The notes under the pieces were generated by a model. That model did not search any database. It was not told where the DNA came from and worked only from the letters and a program-made list of their open reading frames with translations. Position numbers and translations under genes: made by a program. Of a DNA stretch of 64,000 nt, positions 44,604 through 52,644 are shown piece after piece; positions within the stretch are counted from its first letter, which is position 1; each line of letters starts with the position of its first letter. This DNA is from Polaribacter sp. (GTDB lineage Bacteria; Bacteroidota; Bacteroidia; Flavobacteriales; Flavobacteriaceae), in NCBI GenBank assembly GCA_018663625.1, contig JABJPX010000069.1:52399-116398 (forward strand), written 5' to 3'.

Positions 44604-45860
44604 TTACTCTTCGAATTCTTCTTTCAAGATTCTTTGAACATCTACAATTGTTTCTTCTTCTAAATCTGTTCTTTTTACCAATTCTGCAACACTTGCATCT
44701 AAAACGCCTCTTGCAGTATCTAAACCAATTTTCTTGAATTCAACAATGATCCAATCTTCTATTTCGTCAGTAAATTCAGTCAACTCAACATCTTCTTCTT
44801 CTAAACCTTCTCTTTGAACGTCTATTTCGTAACCTGTTAATTCACTTGCCAAACGGATATTCACTCCACCTCTACCAATTGCTTTCGAAACTTCTTCTGG
44901 CTTTAATAGTACGCTTACACGTCCTTTTTTACCATTTCGTTCTTCTTCATACATTTCAATTTCCATTGATGTCACTTTTGCAGGACTCAATGCTCTTGAA
45001 ATAAACAACTGTTCGTTTTTTGTATAATTGATAACGTCAATGTTTTCGTTTCCTAACTCACGAACAATACCGTGAATTCTAGATCCTTTTACACCAACAC
45101 AAGCTCCAACTGGGTCAATTCTATCATCATAAGAATCTACTGCAACTTTTGCTTTTTCACCAGGAATCCTAGCCACCCGTTCTACGGTAATTAAACCATC
45201 GAAAACTTCTGGAATTTCTTGTTCAAATAATTTGTTTAAGAATTCTGGTGATGTTCTTGATAAAATAATTGCAGGTTTGTTTCCTCTTAATTCTACCGAC
45301 TTGATTACACCTCTTACGGAATCTCCTTTTCTAAAAAAGTCGGAACGTATTTGCTCACTTTTCGGTAAAACAATTTCATTTCCTTCATCATCCAACAAGA
45401 TAATTGCATTGTGACGAATGTGGTGCACTTCTGCACTGTACAAATCACCTTCTAAATCTTTAAATTGCTTAAAGATATTTGTGCTATCGTGTTCAAATAT
45501 TTTAGAAATCAAGTTTTGACGCAATGCCAAAATTGCTCTTCTTCCTAAATCGATTAGCTTCACTTCTTCTGATACATCTTCGCCAATTTCAAAATCTGGC
45601 TCAATCAATCTCGCTTCTGCTAATTCTATTTCTTCATTATCATCTTCAGAAAAACCGTCTGCGACTACAATTCGATTTCTCCAAATTTCTAAATCTCCTT
45701 TGTCTGGATTGATGATGATATCAAAATTATCATCAGAACCAAACTTTCGTTTTAAGGCAGCTCTAAAAACTTCTTCTAAAATAGACATTAGGGTTACCCT
45801 GTCTATACTTTTGTTATCTTTAAATTCTGAAAACGAATCAATTAATGCTATATTTTCCAT
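44604..45860 (-). CDS. nusA: Transcription termination/antitermination factor NusA
   Basis: RNA polymerase-associated factor of 418 residues. An N-terminal RNAP-binding domain (to about 130), S1 domain (about 135-205) and two KH domains (about 225-350, with GVKGSRIHGIVRELG and GRGGVNIRLASELTG) are visible. The C-terminal part is short, with one acidic repeat-like segment, as usual outside proteobacteria. It lies between rimP and infB, the classical order. NusA is known to control its own operon in E. coli, which bears on the leader hairpin described below. Confidence 0.97.
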   Translation of the reverse strand: MENIALIDSFSEFKDNKSIDRVTLMSILEEVFRAALKRKFGSDDNFDIIINPDKGDLEIWRNRIVVADGFSEDDNEEIELAEARLIEPDFEIGEDVSEEVKLIDLGRRAILALRQNLISKIFEHDSTNIFKQFKDLEGDLYSAEVHHIRHNAIILLDDEGNEIVLPKSEQIRSDFFRKGDSVRGVIKSVELRGNKPAIILSRTSPEFLNKLFEQEIPEVFDGLITVERVARIPGEKAKVAVDSYDDRIDPVGACVGVKGSRIHGIVRELGNENIDVINYTKNEQLFISRALSPAKVTSMEIEMYEEERNGKKGRVSVLLKPEEVSKAIGRGGVNIRLASELTGYEIDVQREGLEEEDVELTEFTDEIEDWIIVEFKKIGLDTARGVLDASVAELVKRTDLEEETIVDVQRILKEEFEE

Positions 45861-45871
45861 TACATTCTTGC

Positions 45872-46330
45872 TTAAAATACAATCTTCACTTTTGCTTCTT
45901 TAATCTCTGTATATAAAAGAGTTGCTGTTTTTTCTACAGTAACTTTTCCTTTACCTATTGGCTTAGGCTCTCTTGCTTTCCACTTCAAAACAATCTGATC
46001 GTCTGTCGCTTCGGCTAAAGTTCCTTCAAAATTCTCTTCTGCAGTGGTTACCTTTAATATCCTATTGATATTTTTAACATACTGCCTTTTTACTTTTATT
46101 GGGTGGGCAATGTCGGGTGTAGAAACCTCCAAAGAAAAATCATAAACTTCTCTATCGATATTATTTTCTATGTTTCTACTGATACGCATACACTCGCTTA
46201 GCGCAACTCCATGATCCCCATCAATAACAATTTGAATTCTATTATTGGTTGATATTTCAAAACTTATCAGATACAAAGATTCGTTAACTGCTAGTGCTTC
46301 CTCTAATAAATCCTTTACCTTTTCGTTCAT
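45872..46330 (-). CDS. rimP: Ribosome maturation factor RimP
   Basis: Assembly factor for the 30S subunit, 152 residues. NNRIQIVIDGDHGVALSECM and VYDFSLEVSTPDIAHPIK are the family core. The ATG at 46330 is chosen because it begins right before the first conserved helix (KVKDLLEEAL). An in-frame ATG 13 codons upstream would place the leader hairpin inside the coding sequence and add MKGTKSPLFLYFK, which resembles no family N-terminus. It overlaps nothing and precedes nusA by 11 bases. Confidence 0.94.
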   Translation of the reverse strand: MNEKVKDLLEEALAVNESLYLISFEISTNNRIQIVIDGDHGVALSECMRISRNIENNIDREVYDFSLEVSTPDIAHPIKVKRQYVKNINRILKVTTAEENFEGTLAEATDDQIVLKWKAREPKPIGKGKVTVEKTATLLYTEIKEAKVKIVF

Positions 46331-46336
46331 CTTAAA

Positions 46337-46366
46337 ATATAAAAAGAGGGGACTTTTGGTCCCCTT
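46337..46366 (-). terminator. Terminator-like hairpin in the rimP leader (possible attenuator)
   Basis: On the minus strand AGGGGAC-CAAAA-GTCCCCT is followed by CTTTTTATATTTT, then the rimP ATG. No minus-strand gene lies upstream for it to terminate; the promoter is only about 30 bases further up. It therefore sits in the leader of rimP-nusA-infB, where it could attenuate transcription. Confidence 0.65.
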
Positions 46367-46394
46367 CATTTTCTAAACTGTACTGATTTCGGTG

Positions 46395-46428
46395 CAAATA
46401 TACTACAATGTTTGTGAATTAACAAAAA
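46395..46428 (-). promoter_or_regulatory. Promoter of rimP-nusA-infB
   Basis: TTTTTG (46428-46423) and TATATTTG (46402-46395) with 20 bases between them on the minus strand are an excellent match to the Bacteroidota -33/-7 pattern. The start would be near 46388, giving a leader of about 58 bases to rimP. Confidence 0.82.
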
Positions 46429-46431
46429 GAG

Positions 46432-46459
46432 TTGAAGTCATTTATTTTTTGTATCTTTA
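46432..46459 (+). promoter_or_regulatory. Probable promoter of the universal stress protein gene
   Basis: TTG at 46432-46434 and TATCTTTA at 46452-46459 (one mismatch to TAnnTTTG) with 17 bases between. Its -33 element abuts that of the divergent rimP promoter, so the two may compete for polymerase. Confidence 0.45.
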
Positions 46460-46494
46460 AATACACCAAGTTCTCACCTAAATTCTTTTTATTT

Positions 46495-47322
46495 ATGAAA
46501 AAAATTTTAGTCCCTATTGACTTTTCTAAACAATCCGAATTTGCTTCCAAAATTGCAAATAAAATTGCTGAAAAATCTGAAAGCATCATCTATTTACTCC
46601 ACCTTATCGAATTGCCTTCTGGGGTTATTGATATGACTGCTGGAAGTCGATTTAGCATTCCAGAAAGCATATTGTATCTTAGAAAAACAAAAGAGAAGAT
46701 CGTGCGTTTTAAAGAGCGTATTTTTTCTAAAGATATCGAGGTTCAGCACATCATTAAACTCCAAAATCCTTATGAAGGAATTATAAAATACAGCAACAAA
46801 CTTGACATAGATTTAATAGTAATGGGTTCTAAAGGGCATTCTAAGTTTGAAGAAATATTAATCGGCTCGAATACAGAAAAGGTGGTAAGAACTTCAAAAA
46901 TACCCGTTCTAGTTGTCAAGAAAGATGCTGAAAAATTTAAGTTTAAAGATTTCGTATTTGCATCGAACTTTAAGAAAGAGAACCGTGTTGCTTTTGAAAA
47001 ATTTTTAACTTTTGCGCATCTCTTTAAAAGTAAAATTCATTTACTAAAAATAAATACACCCGATAAATTTGAAAGTACTTTAGCGGCAGAAACAAAAATA
47101 AAAGATTTTATTGATGATTATAAATTACCAAAACATTCAATCACAGTTTATTGTGATGTTTCTGTTGAAAAGGGAATTTTAAATTTTTCTAGAAATAAAA
47201 ACATCGACATTATTGCATTAACGACACATGGAAGAAGTGGTTTGTCGCATTTATTTAATGGAAGTGTTGCCAAAAACCTCTCTAAATCTGCTTTAAAACC
47301 AATGTTGACTTTTAAAATTTAA
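46495..47322 (+). CDS. Universal stress protein, two tandem Usp domains
   Basis: A 275-residue cytoplasmic protein made of two Usp folds. Each half ends with the nucleotide-binding signature: VMGSKGHSKFEEILIGSNTEK near residue 130 and LTTHGRSGLSHLFNGSVAKNL near residue 255, both of the ATP-binding G-2x-G-9x-G(S) type. The ATG at 46495 starts MKKILVPIDFSK, the standard Usp N-terminus; the longer frame would include the promoter. Confidence 0.92.
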   Translation: MKKILVPIDFSKQSEFASKIANKIAEKSESIIYLLHLIELPSGVIDMTAGSRFSIPESILYLRKTKEKIVRFKERIFSKDIEVQHIIKLQNPYEGIIKYSNKLDIDLIVMGSKGHSKFEEILIGSNTEKVVRTSKIPVLVVKKDAEKFKFKDFVFASNFKKENRVAFEKFLTFAHLFKSKIHLLKINTPDKFESTLAAETKIKDFIDDYKLPKHSITVYCDVSVEKGILNFSRNKNIDIIALTTHGRSGLSHLFNGSVAKNLSKSALKPMLTFKI

Positions 47323-47348
47323 CCCTTTTACAAGTCGTTTTAAAATAA

Positions 47349-47382
47349 AAAAGCTTCAAATTTTTAAATTTGAAGCTTTTTG
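47349..47382. terminator. Bidirectional terminator between usp and tRNA-Gln
   Basis: A 13-bp perfect stem, AAGCTTCAAATTT with AAATTTGAAGCTT, two-base centre, flanked by A-run and T-run. It ends the usp gene on plus and the tRNA on minus. Confidence 0.93.
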
Positions 47383-47454
47383 TTGGCCTACAAGGACTCG
47401 AACCTTGAATGTCGGTACCAAAAACCGGTGTGTTACCAATTACACCATAGGCCA
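47383..47454 (-). tRNA. trnQ: tRNA-Gln (anticodon TTG)
   Basis: Cloverleaf on the minus strand: acceptor TGGCCTA paired with TAGGCCA, D-arm GTGT-AATTGGTA-ACAC, anticodon loop TTTTGGT with TTG at positions 34-36, and T-arm CAAGG-TTCGAGT-CCTTG. The discriminator base is A and a full CCA is not encoded. UUG reads glutamine codons CAA and CAG. The first pair of the anticodon stem is a C-A mismatch. Confidence 0.93.
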
Positions 47455-47471
47455 ATGCATTATTGCGGGTG

Positions 47472-47501
47472 CAAATTTAAACCAAAGTTTCAATCCTACA
47501 A
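47472..47501 (-). promoter_or_regulatory. Promoter of tRNA-Gln
   Basis: TTG at 47501-47499 and TAAATTTG at 47479-47472 on the minus strand, 19 bases apart, fit the Bacteroidota pattern. The mature tRNA begins 17 bases later. Confidence 0.65.
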
Positions 47502-47623
47502 GCATTTTTTAAAAAAAAATTTCTTTAACAAATTTTTATGTTATTTTGTGAACGGTAAAAAGGTAGAATTAAGATTTTATTAGTAATAATTACTAAATTC
47601 GCCACAGACTATTACAAAAATAT

Positions 47624-50600
47624 ATGACAGCAGTAAACTTCAAAAAGTGGGACCTTATTTTAGGTTGGGTAATCTTTGCAATTGCGCTAATCACCTATAC
47701 ATTAACCATTGAACCCACCGTAAGCTCCTGGGATGTTGGAGAGTATATCTCTACAGCCATTAAGCTAGAAGTAGGCCATCCACCTGGAGCGCCTCTTTTC
47801 CAAATGTTAGGTGCCTTTTTTGCAATGTTTACCACCGATGTAACCGAAATTGCTAAAATGGTCAACTTCATGTCTGCCCTCGCGAGTGCCTTTACCATTC
47901 TCTTTATGTTTTGGACCATTTCTAACTTGGGTAAAAAGCTCGCCTTAAAATCGGGTGCACTCTCAGATGGGAAATACATCGCGATCTTAGGAAGTAGCAT
48001 CGTTGGATCTTTGTCCTACACTTTTTCGGATAGTTTCTGGTTCAGTGCCGTAGAAGGTGAAGTGTATGCAATGTCGTCTTTTTTAATGGCCCTACTCTTC
48101 TGGCTGGGTCTAAAGTGGGAAAGCGAAATGCAAACCCCAAGAGGAAATAAATGGCTCGTATTAATCAGTTTTGTCGTTGGTTTGTCCTTTGGTGTTCACA
48201 TTCTTTCCTTATTGGTGATTCCATCCATAGTAATGTTGTATTTCTTTAAAACCTATAAAGAAATCAATCTTAAAACAACCACAATTGCCACCCTAATCTC
48301 TGTCGTTGTTTTAATGTTTGTTTTTAAATTCTTATTTCCTTTTACCTTACAATTCTTTAGTTCCTCTGAATTGTTTTTTATCAATTCTATTGGCATGCCT
48401 TTCAACTCCGGAACCATCATCGCAGGAATTGTATTGATTGCACTGTTTTATGTTGGATTAAACTGGACGCGTAAAAAAGACAACGTAGCGGCAAACACCC
48501 TTATTTTATCCTTACTATTTATCATGATTGGTTTTTCTTCTTGGATCATGTTGCCCATTAGAGCCAATGCAAATACCACGATTAACGAAAACAATCCATC
48601 GAGTGCACGGGAGCTATTGGCCTACTACAATCGAGAACAATATGGTGATGCCAATGTTTTTTATGACACCTATTATTCCAATTCTTATGATAGAGAAATA
48701 AGCGCTAGTACTCCAAGAAAAGATGACAAGCCCAAGTATGAAAAGAAAGATGGGAAATATATCATTGTCAATAAATACAAAAATGTATTGCAAAACTATT
48801 CGGACAAACACAAAGGCTTTATACCACGAATGGTAGACCCTACACCAAGTGTTATCGAACGATACAAAGCCATTGCTGGCATTCCACAAGAAAGTAAAAG
48901 AAGACCCACTTTTGGTGAAAACTTAAAATTCATGGTCAACTATCAATTTGGCTACATGTATGGGCGTTATTTTATGTGGAACTTTGTTGGAAGACAAAAC
49001 GACATTCAAGGAAACTTAGATATTAATAATGGAAACTGGTTAAGCGGTATTGATATTATTGACGAAGCAAGAATTGGTTCGCAACAAAAACTACCTTCCT
49101 ATGTTTTAGAGAACAAAGGAAGAAACACCTATTATTTTTTACCCTTCCTCTTAGGATTGATGGGCTTGTTTTATCAAATAAAATGGGACAAAGAAAACTT
49201 TTTTACATTGCTCCTCTTCTTTGCTTTCACAGGATTGGCCATTATTTTTTACACCAACCCAAAACCCTTTGAACCTCGAGAAAGAGATTATGCAGTAGTT
49301 GGAAGTTTTTACATTTTTGCCATTTGGATTGGCTTTGGTGTTTTAGCGCTGTATGAAGCATTCAAAAAGTATGGAAATAAAAAGACGATTGCAGTGGCAA
49401 TTTCCAGCCTATCTCTGCTTGCCGTTCCGGTATTAATGGGAGCTCAAAACTGGGATGATCACGACCGTTCCAATCGTTATACAGCACATTTAAATGCGCA
49501 GGCCTATTTAGAGTCCTGTGACCCGAACGCCATTATGTTTACTATTGGAGACAATGATACCTTCCCGCTTTGGTACCTTCAAGAAGTAGAGGGCATTCGA
49601 ACGGATGTAAAATTAATCAACACCAGTCTTTTTGCAACCGATTGGTATATTGATCAAATGAAACGTGCCACCTATGATGCGCCTCCAATTCCGTCACAAT
49701 TAACACACGACCTCTACAGATTTGGAAGTTTAGACGTTGCCTACTACTTTGATGAATTAAGAGCCATCCCAAAAGATGCGACCATTACAATTCAGAAATT
49801 TATGCGTTGGATTGAAAGTCAAGATTCTCGAACTTTTTATGATTTGGATGGAGATGATGTTCCTGAAAAAATACTACCTGCAAACAACATTCGAATTCCT
49901 GTAAACAAAGAAAACGTTCTAAAATCGGGCATTGTAAAAGCTAAAGACGCTGATAAAATTGTAGACTATATCGATATTAAAATTGATCGTGGAATTACCA
50001 AAAATAGGATTCTAATGCTCGATATTTTAGCCAACAACGATTGGAAACAGCCGATCTATTTCACCGGAGGCTCCAATGCTGATGAAGAATATATTTGGCT
50101 AAAAGACTACTTACAGTTGGATGGTTTGGGCTACAAATTGGTACCGATAAAAACACCTATTGGAAAGAAAAGTTTGTTTGACATGGGCCGCATCGATCCT
50201 GAGAAAATGTACAGCAATGTACAAAAGTGGAATTGGCGAAGTATCAACGATGGAAAAATCTATTTGGACGAACAAAGCAAGCGAAATGCAATTTCTATGC
50301 GAAACAGCTTAATGCGTTTATCAACCGCATTCGCAGTCCAAGGAGACACCATAAAAGCCATAGAGGTGCTCGATTTATCGTTAGACAAAATGCCGATCAA
50401 GGATTTTGATCACTATAGCTTATCGTTAGACTATCCAGAAATGTATTACAGATTAGGAGCGGTCGAAAAAGCAAGAAAGACTGCCGAAACCTTAATTGGA
50501 CTCTTTCGAGAGAAATTAGTTTGGCACAGTACCTTTACAAAAGAAGAATTCGATTTGATTTTTGAAGACTTCGATTTAACGTTTCGCTATTTATACAGAG

Positions 50601-50749
50601 GTGTTTTAGAACAAGTACAAGAGAACGAAGTCGATTATACCTACTTTAAAAAACTACAAGACGAGTTCAATGGTACCTTAGAATTGTTTCAACACATTAT
50701 ACCAAACCAAGAAACAGCTCCAGAAGATTTAGAGCTTTTACAGGAATAA
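47624..50749 (+). CDS. DUF2723 / glycosyltransferase family 117 membrane protein
   Basis: A 1041-residue membrane protein. It starts with a hydrophobic helix and the DUF2723 hallmark TIEPTVSSWDVGEYISTAIKLEVGHPPGAPLFQM, where the Asp and Glu resemble catalytic acids of GT-C glycosyltransferases. About ten to twelve helices follow to residue 620, with a loop of some 170 residues in the middle. A soluble C-terminal part (about 620-1041) begins near DNDTFPLWYLQEVEGIRTDVKLIN. CAZy places the family in GT117, but acceptor and donor are not clear to me. It is a single-gene unit. Confidence 0.88.
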   Translation: MTAVNFKKWDLILGWVIFAIALITYTLTIEPTVSSWDVGEYISTAIKLEVGHPPGAPLFQMLGAFFAMFTTDVTEIAKMVNFMSALASAFTILFMFWTISNLGKKLALKSGALSDGKYIAILGSSIVGSLSYTFSDSFWFSAVEGEVYAMSSFLMALLFWLGLKWESEMQTPRGNKWLVLISFVVGLSFGVHILSLLVIPSIVMLYFFKTYKEINLKTTTIATLISVVVLMFVFKFLFPFTLQFFSSSELFFINSIGMPFNSGTIIAGIVLIALFYVGLNWTRKKDNVAANTLILSLLFIMIGFSSWIMLPIRANANTTINENNPSSARELLAYYNREQYGDANVFYDTYYSNSYDREISASTPRKDDKPKYEKKDGKYIIVNKYKNVLQNYSDKHKGFIPRMVDPTPSVIERYKAIAGIPQESKRRPTFGENLKFMVNYQFGYMYGRYFMWNFVGRQNDIQGNLDINNGNWLSGIDIIDEARIGSQQKLPSYVLENKGRNTYYFLPFLLGLMGLFYQIKWDKENFFTLLLFFAFTGLAIIFYTNPKPFEPRERDYAVVGSFYIFAIWIGFGVLALYEAFKKYGNKKTIAVAISSLSLLAVPVLMGAQNWDDHDRSNRYTAHLNAQAYLESCDPNAIMFTIGDNDTFPLWYLQEVEGIRTDVKLINTSLFATDWYIDQMKRATYDAPPIPSQLTHDLYRFGSLDVAYYFDELRAIPKDATITIQKFMRWIESQDSRTFYDLDGDDVPEKILPANNIRIPVNKENVLKSGIVKAKDADKIVDYIDIKIDRGITKNRILMLDILANNDWKQPIYFTGGSNADEEYIWLKDYLQLDGLGYKLVPIKTPIGKKSLFDMGRIDPEKMYSNVQKWNWRSINDGKIYLDEQSKRNAISMRNSLMRLSTAFAVQGDTIKAIEVLDLSLDKMPIKDFDHYSLSLDYPEMYYRLGAVEKARKTAETLIGLFREKLVWHSTFTKEEFDLIFEDFDLTFRYLYRGVLEQVQENEVDYTYFKKLQDEFNGTLELFQHIIPNQETAPEDLELLQE

Positions 50750-50768
50750 CAAACATCGCCACCAAAAA

Positions 50769-50815
50769 AAACACTCCTACATGAACATCTTTGCTAAATA
50801 TAGGGGTGTTTTTTG
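50769..50815 (+). terminator. Probable terminator after the GT117 gene
   Basis: AACACTCCTA and TAGGGGTGTT pair (one G-T pair) around a loop of about 20 bases, followed by TTTTTT. The long loop makes it weaker than the other terminators here. It could serve both the GT117 gene and the convergent thioredoxin-like gene. Confidence 0.55.
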
Positions 50816-50881
50816 TAGGCAAAAATAGGCGCTCAAAAAAGAGCACATTGTAAAAACCTAAAAAAAATTATTTTGTAAAAT

Positions 50882-51175
50882 TTAAACGAACTGTTGCACC
50901 ATACCTATCAGGGTATTTGCATCTTGATCTCCTGTTTGGCGCCATTTCATTTCGCCATTTTTATAAATCATAAAAGTAGGATTGCCTTTCACTCGCAAAG
51001 CTTCCGCAAGAGGTTCATTCTTTTTAATGTCAATTTTAATCACTTTGGCACTATCACCCAAAGCAGCAGCAACGTCACGTAGCGTTTCGAGGTCATTATC
51101 GACGTCATCCCAATCGAAATAGAAGTCGATTAGAACAGGTTTTTCAACACTTATTAAATCACCAAATTTTGTCAT
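50882..51175 (-). CDS. Thioredoxin-fold protein lacking the CxxC active site
   Basis: A 97-residue cytoplasmic protein. VLIDFYFDWDDVDNDLETL aligns with the thioredoxin segment VLVDFWAxWCGPCK, but both cysteines are replaced (DDVD) and there is no cysteine in the whole protein. The rest of the fold is kept: KVIKIDIKKN, the cis-proline loop VKGNPTFMIYKNG and a final helix. It cannot be a dithiol oxidoreductase; a chaperone-like or binding role is possible. It stands alone on the minus strand. Confidence 0.85.
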   Translation of the reverse strand: MTKFGDLISVEKPVLIDFYFDWDDVDNDLETLRDVAAALGDSAKVIKIDIKKNEPLAEALRVKGNPTFMIYKNGEMKWRQTGDQDANTLIGMVQQFV

Positions 51176-51263
51176 TGTACAAAGTATTTATGGGGGTAGA
51201 AATATTCATATTTTTGAAACATTCTTTTACAAAGATACAAAATCTAATTAAATCAGTTGATTA

Positions 51264-52481
51264 TCAACCTTTCTTCAAAGTAATGACGGTAATTTCTGGC
51301 CAAATTCCGACACGTCCTGGAAACGCATGATACCCAAAACCTCGATTTACATTAATATATCTTCCGGCCTCTTGATACAAGCCCGCCCATTGTTTATATA
51401 CATATTTTGAAGGACTCCATTTGATCCAACCCGGAATTTCAATCCCCAATTGCAAACCATGTGTGTGTCCACTTAAGGTCAAATGATAATTGAAATCGTC
51501 TTGCTTTACTTTGTATTCCCAATGGCTTGGGTCGTGCGACATTAAAATCTTAAAGTCTTCCTTTTTAATGTCTTTAGATGCTTTCTGAAGGTCGCCTGCT
51601 TGGTTGAATCCTTTCCCCCAATTCTCAACCCCCAAAAGTGCTATTTTTTGTCCGTCTTTTTCTAAATAACGGTGTTCATCCAGCAATAAATCAAAGCCTA
51701 TTTTTTGATGAATGTCTTTTACATCTTGAAAATTCTTGACTTTTTCTGCTGGATTTTTCCAATCCATATAATCGCCATAATCATGATTTCCAAGCACAGA
51801 AAACTTTCCATCTTTGGCCTCCAATTTATCAAAAACAGCAATCCAATTGTCCATTTCATCGGCCTTATTATTTACAATGTCTCCCGTAAATAACAGAATG
51901 TCCGATTGTTGCTGATTGATTAAATCAACTCCATATTGTATTTTTTCTTTATTGGTAAAGCTTCCCGAGTGAATGTCCGAAATTTGCGTAATGGTAAAAC
52001 CGTCAAATGCTGAGGGTAAGTCTGGAAACGTTAAATTGTATTTAATAACCTTATAGTTGTACTTCCCTTGAATGATTCCGTAAATAAAAGAAGCAAAAGG
52101 AAGGGCTGCCAATCCTAAAGCTATTTGAGAAATAAATTTTCTTCTACTAGCAATGGGTTGGGTTTCTCCAGAGGAAATGACAGAAAAAAGTTTTAAAAAC
52201 AATCGGTAAATGTCTTCTCCAAACAACACAATTAGTAGGAAGAGTTTTGGGAGTAAAACCGTTAGCATTACACCCATTGCCATTTGAAACTGGGGCGTTT
52301 GACCTTGAGTTCGATCATAGGTAAGTGCTACATATAAAAAGTTTAAATACGCTGCAAGGCTTACAAAAAACCAAGAATAGCGAATAATTTTACTTTTTGA
52401 AACTGTTTTCAATGCTTGAAAAGCATACAATTCTAAAAGAACAACAATAATCAACAAGATAACCACACCAATCCAACGCAT
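51264..52481 (-). CDS. Membrane-anchored metallophosphoesterase
   Basis: A 405-residue calcineurin-like phosphoesterase. Three or four N-terminal helices (to about residue 110) are followed by a further hydrophobic segment with SRRKFISQIALGLAALP, then the catalytic domain. Metal-binding motifs are ISDIHSGS, FTGDIVNN, LGNHDYGDY, MSHDP and SGHTHG. YkuE-type and UDP-diacylglucosamine hydrolase-like enzymes are relatives; the substrate is not assignable. The ATG at 52481 is preferred because the promoter -7 element lies just upstream of it and the longer frame would cover that element. Confidence 0.9.
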   Translation of the reverse strand: MRWIGVVILLIIVVLLELYAFQALKTVSKSKIIRYSWFFVSLAAYLNFLYVALTYDRTQGQTPQFQMAMGVMLTVLLPKLFLLIVLFGEDIYRLFLKLFSVISSGETQPIASRRKFISQIALGLAALPFASFIYGIIQGKYNYKVIKYNLTFPDLPSAFDGFTITQISDIHSGSFTNKEKIQYGVDLINQQQSDILLFTGDIVNNKADEMDNWIAVFDKLEAKDGKFSVLGNHDYGDYMDWKNPAEKVKNFQDVKDIHQKIGFDLLLDEHRYLEKDGQKIALLGVENWGKGFNQAGDLQKASKDIKKEDFKILMSHDPSHWEYKVKQDDFNYHLTLSGHTHGLQLGIEIPGWIKWSPSKYVYKQWAGLYQEAGRYINVNRGFGYHAFPGRVGIWPEITVITLKKG

Positions 52482-52507
52482 ACAAATACCGTTTTTATAA
52501 AATGCAA

Positions 52508-52515
52508 CAAATATA
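52508..52515 (-). promoter_or_regulatory. Promoter -7 element of the metallophosphoesterase gene
   Basis: TATATTTG on the minus strand matches TAnnTTTG, 27 bases before the chosen ATG. Confidence 0.6.
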
Positions 52516-52553
52516 CTGTTTAAACACAAATGAATTTGAACATCCTGTGAAAG

Positions 52554-52584
52554 TTTTGTAGCTTTACTGCTGTGACTATTTTTA
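52554..52584 (+). promoter_or_regulatory. Possible promoter of polA
   Basis: TTTTG at 52554-52558 and TATTTTTA at 52577-52584, 18 bases apart, with one mismatch in the -7 element. It would give a leader of about 55 bases. Confidence 0.4.
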
Positions 52585-52644
52585 TAGATAAAATCGTTTT
52601 ATCTTTCTTAAAATTCACACCTATAAATAGCCAAAAAAAATCCA

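Noticed and set aside
46337..46366. The hairpin before rimP as terminator of an upstream gene
   Set aside because: The upstream neighbour is on the opposite strand and a strong promoter lies between, so no minus-strand transcript from another gene is expected.
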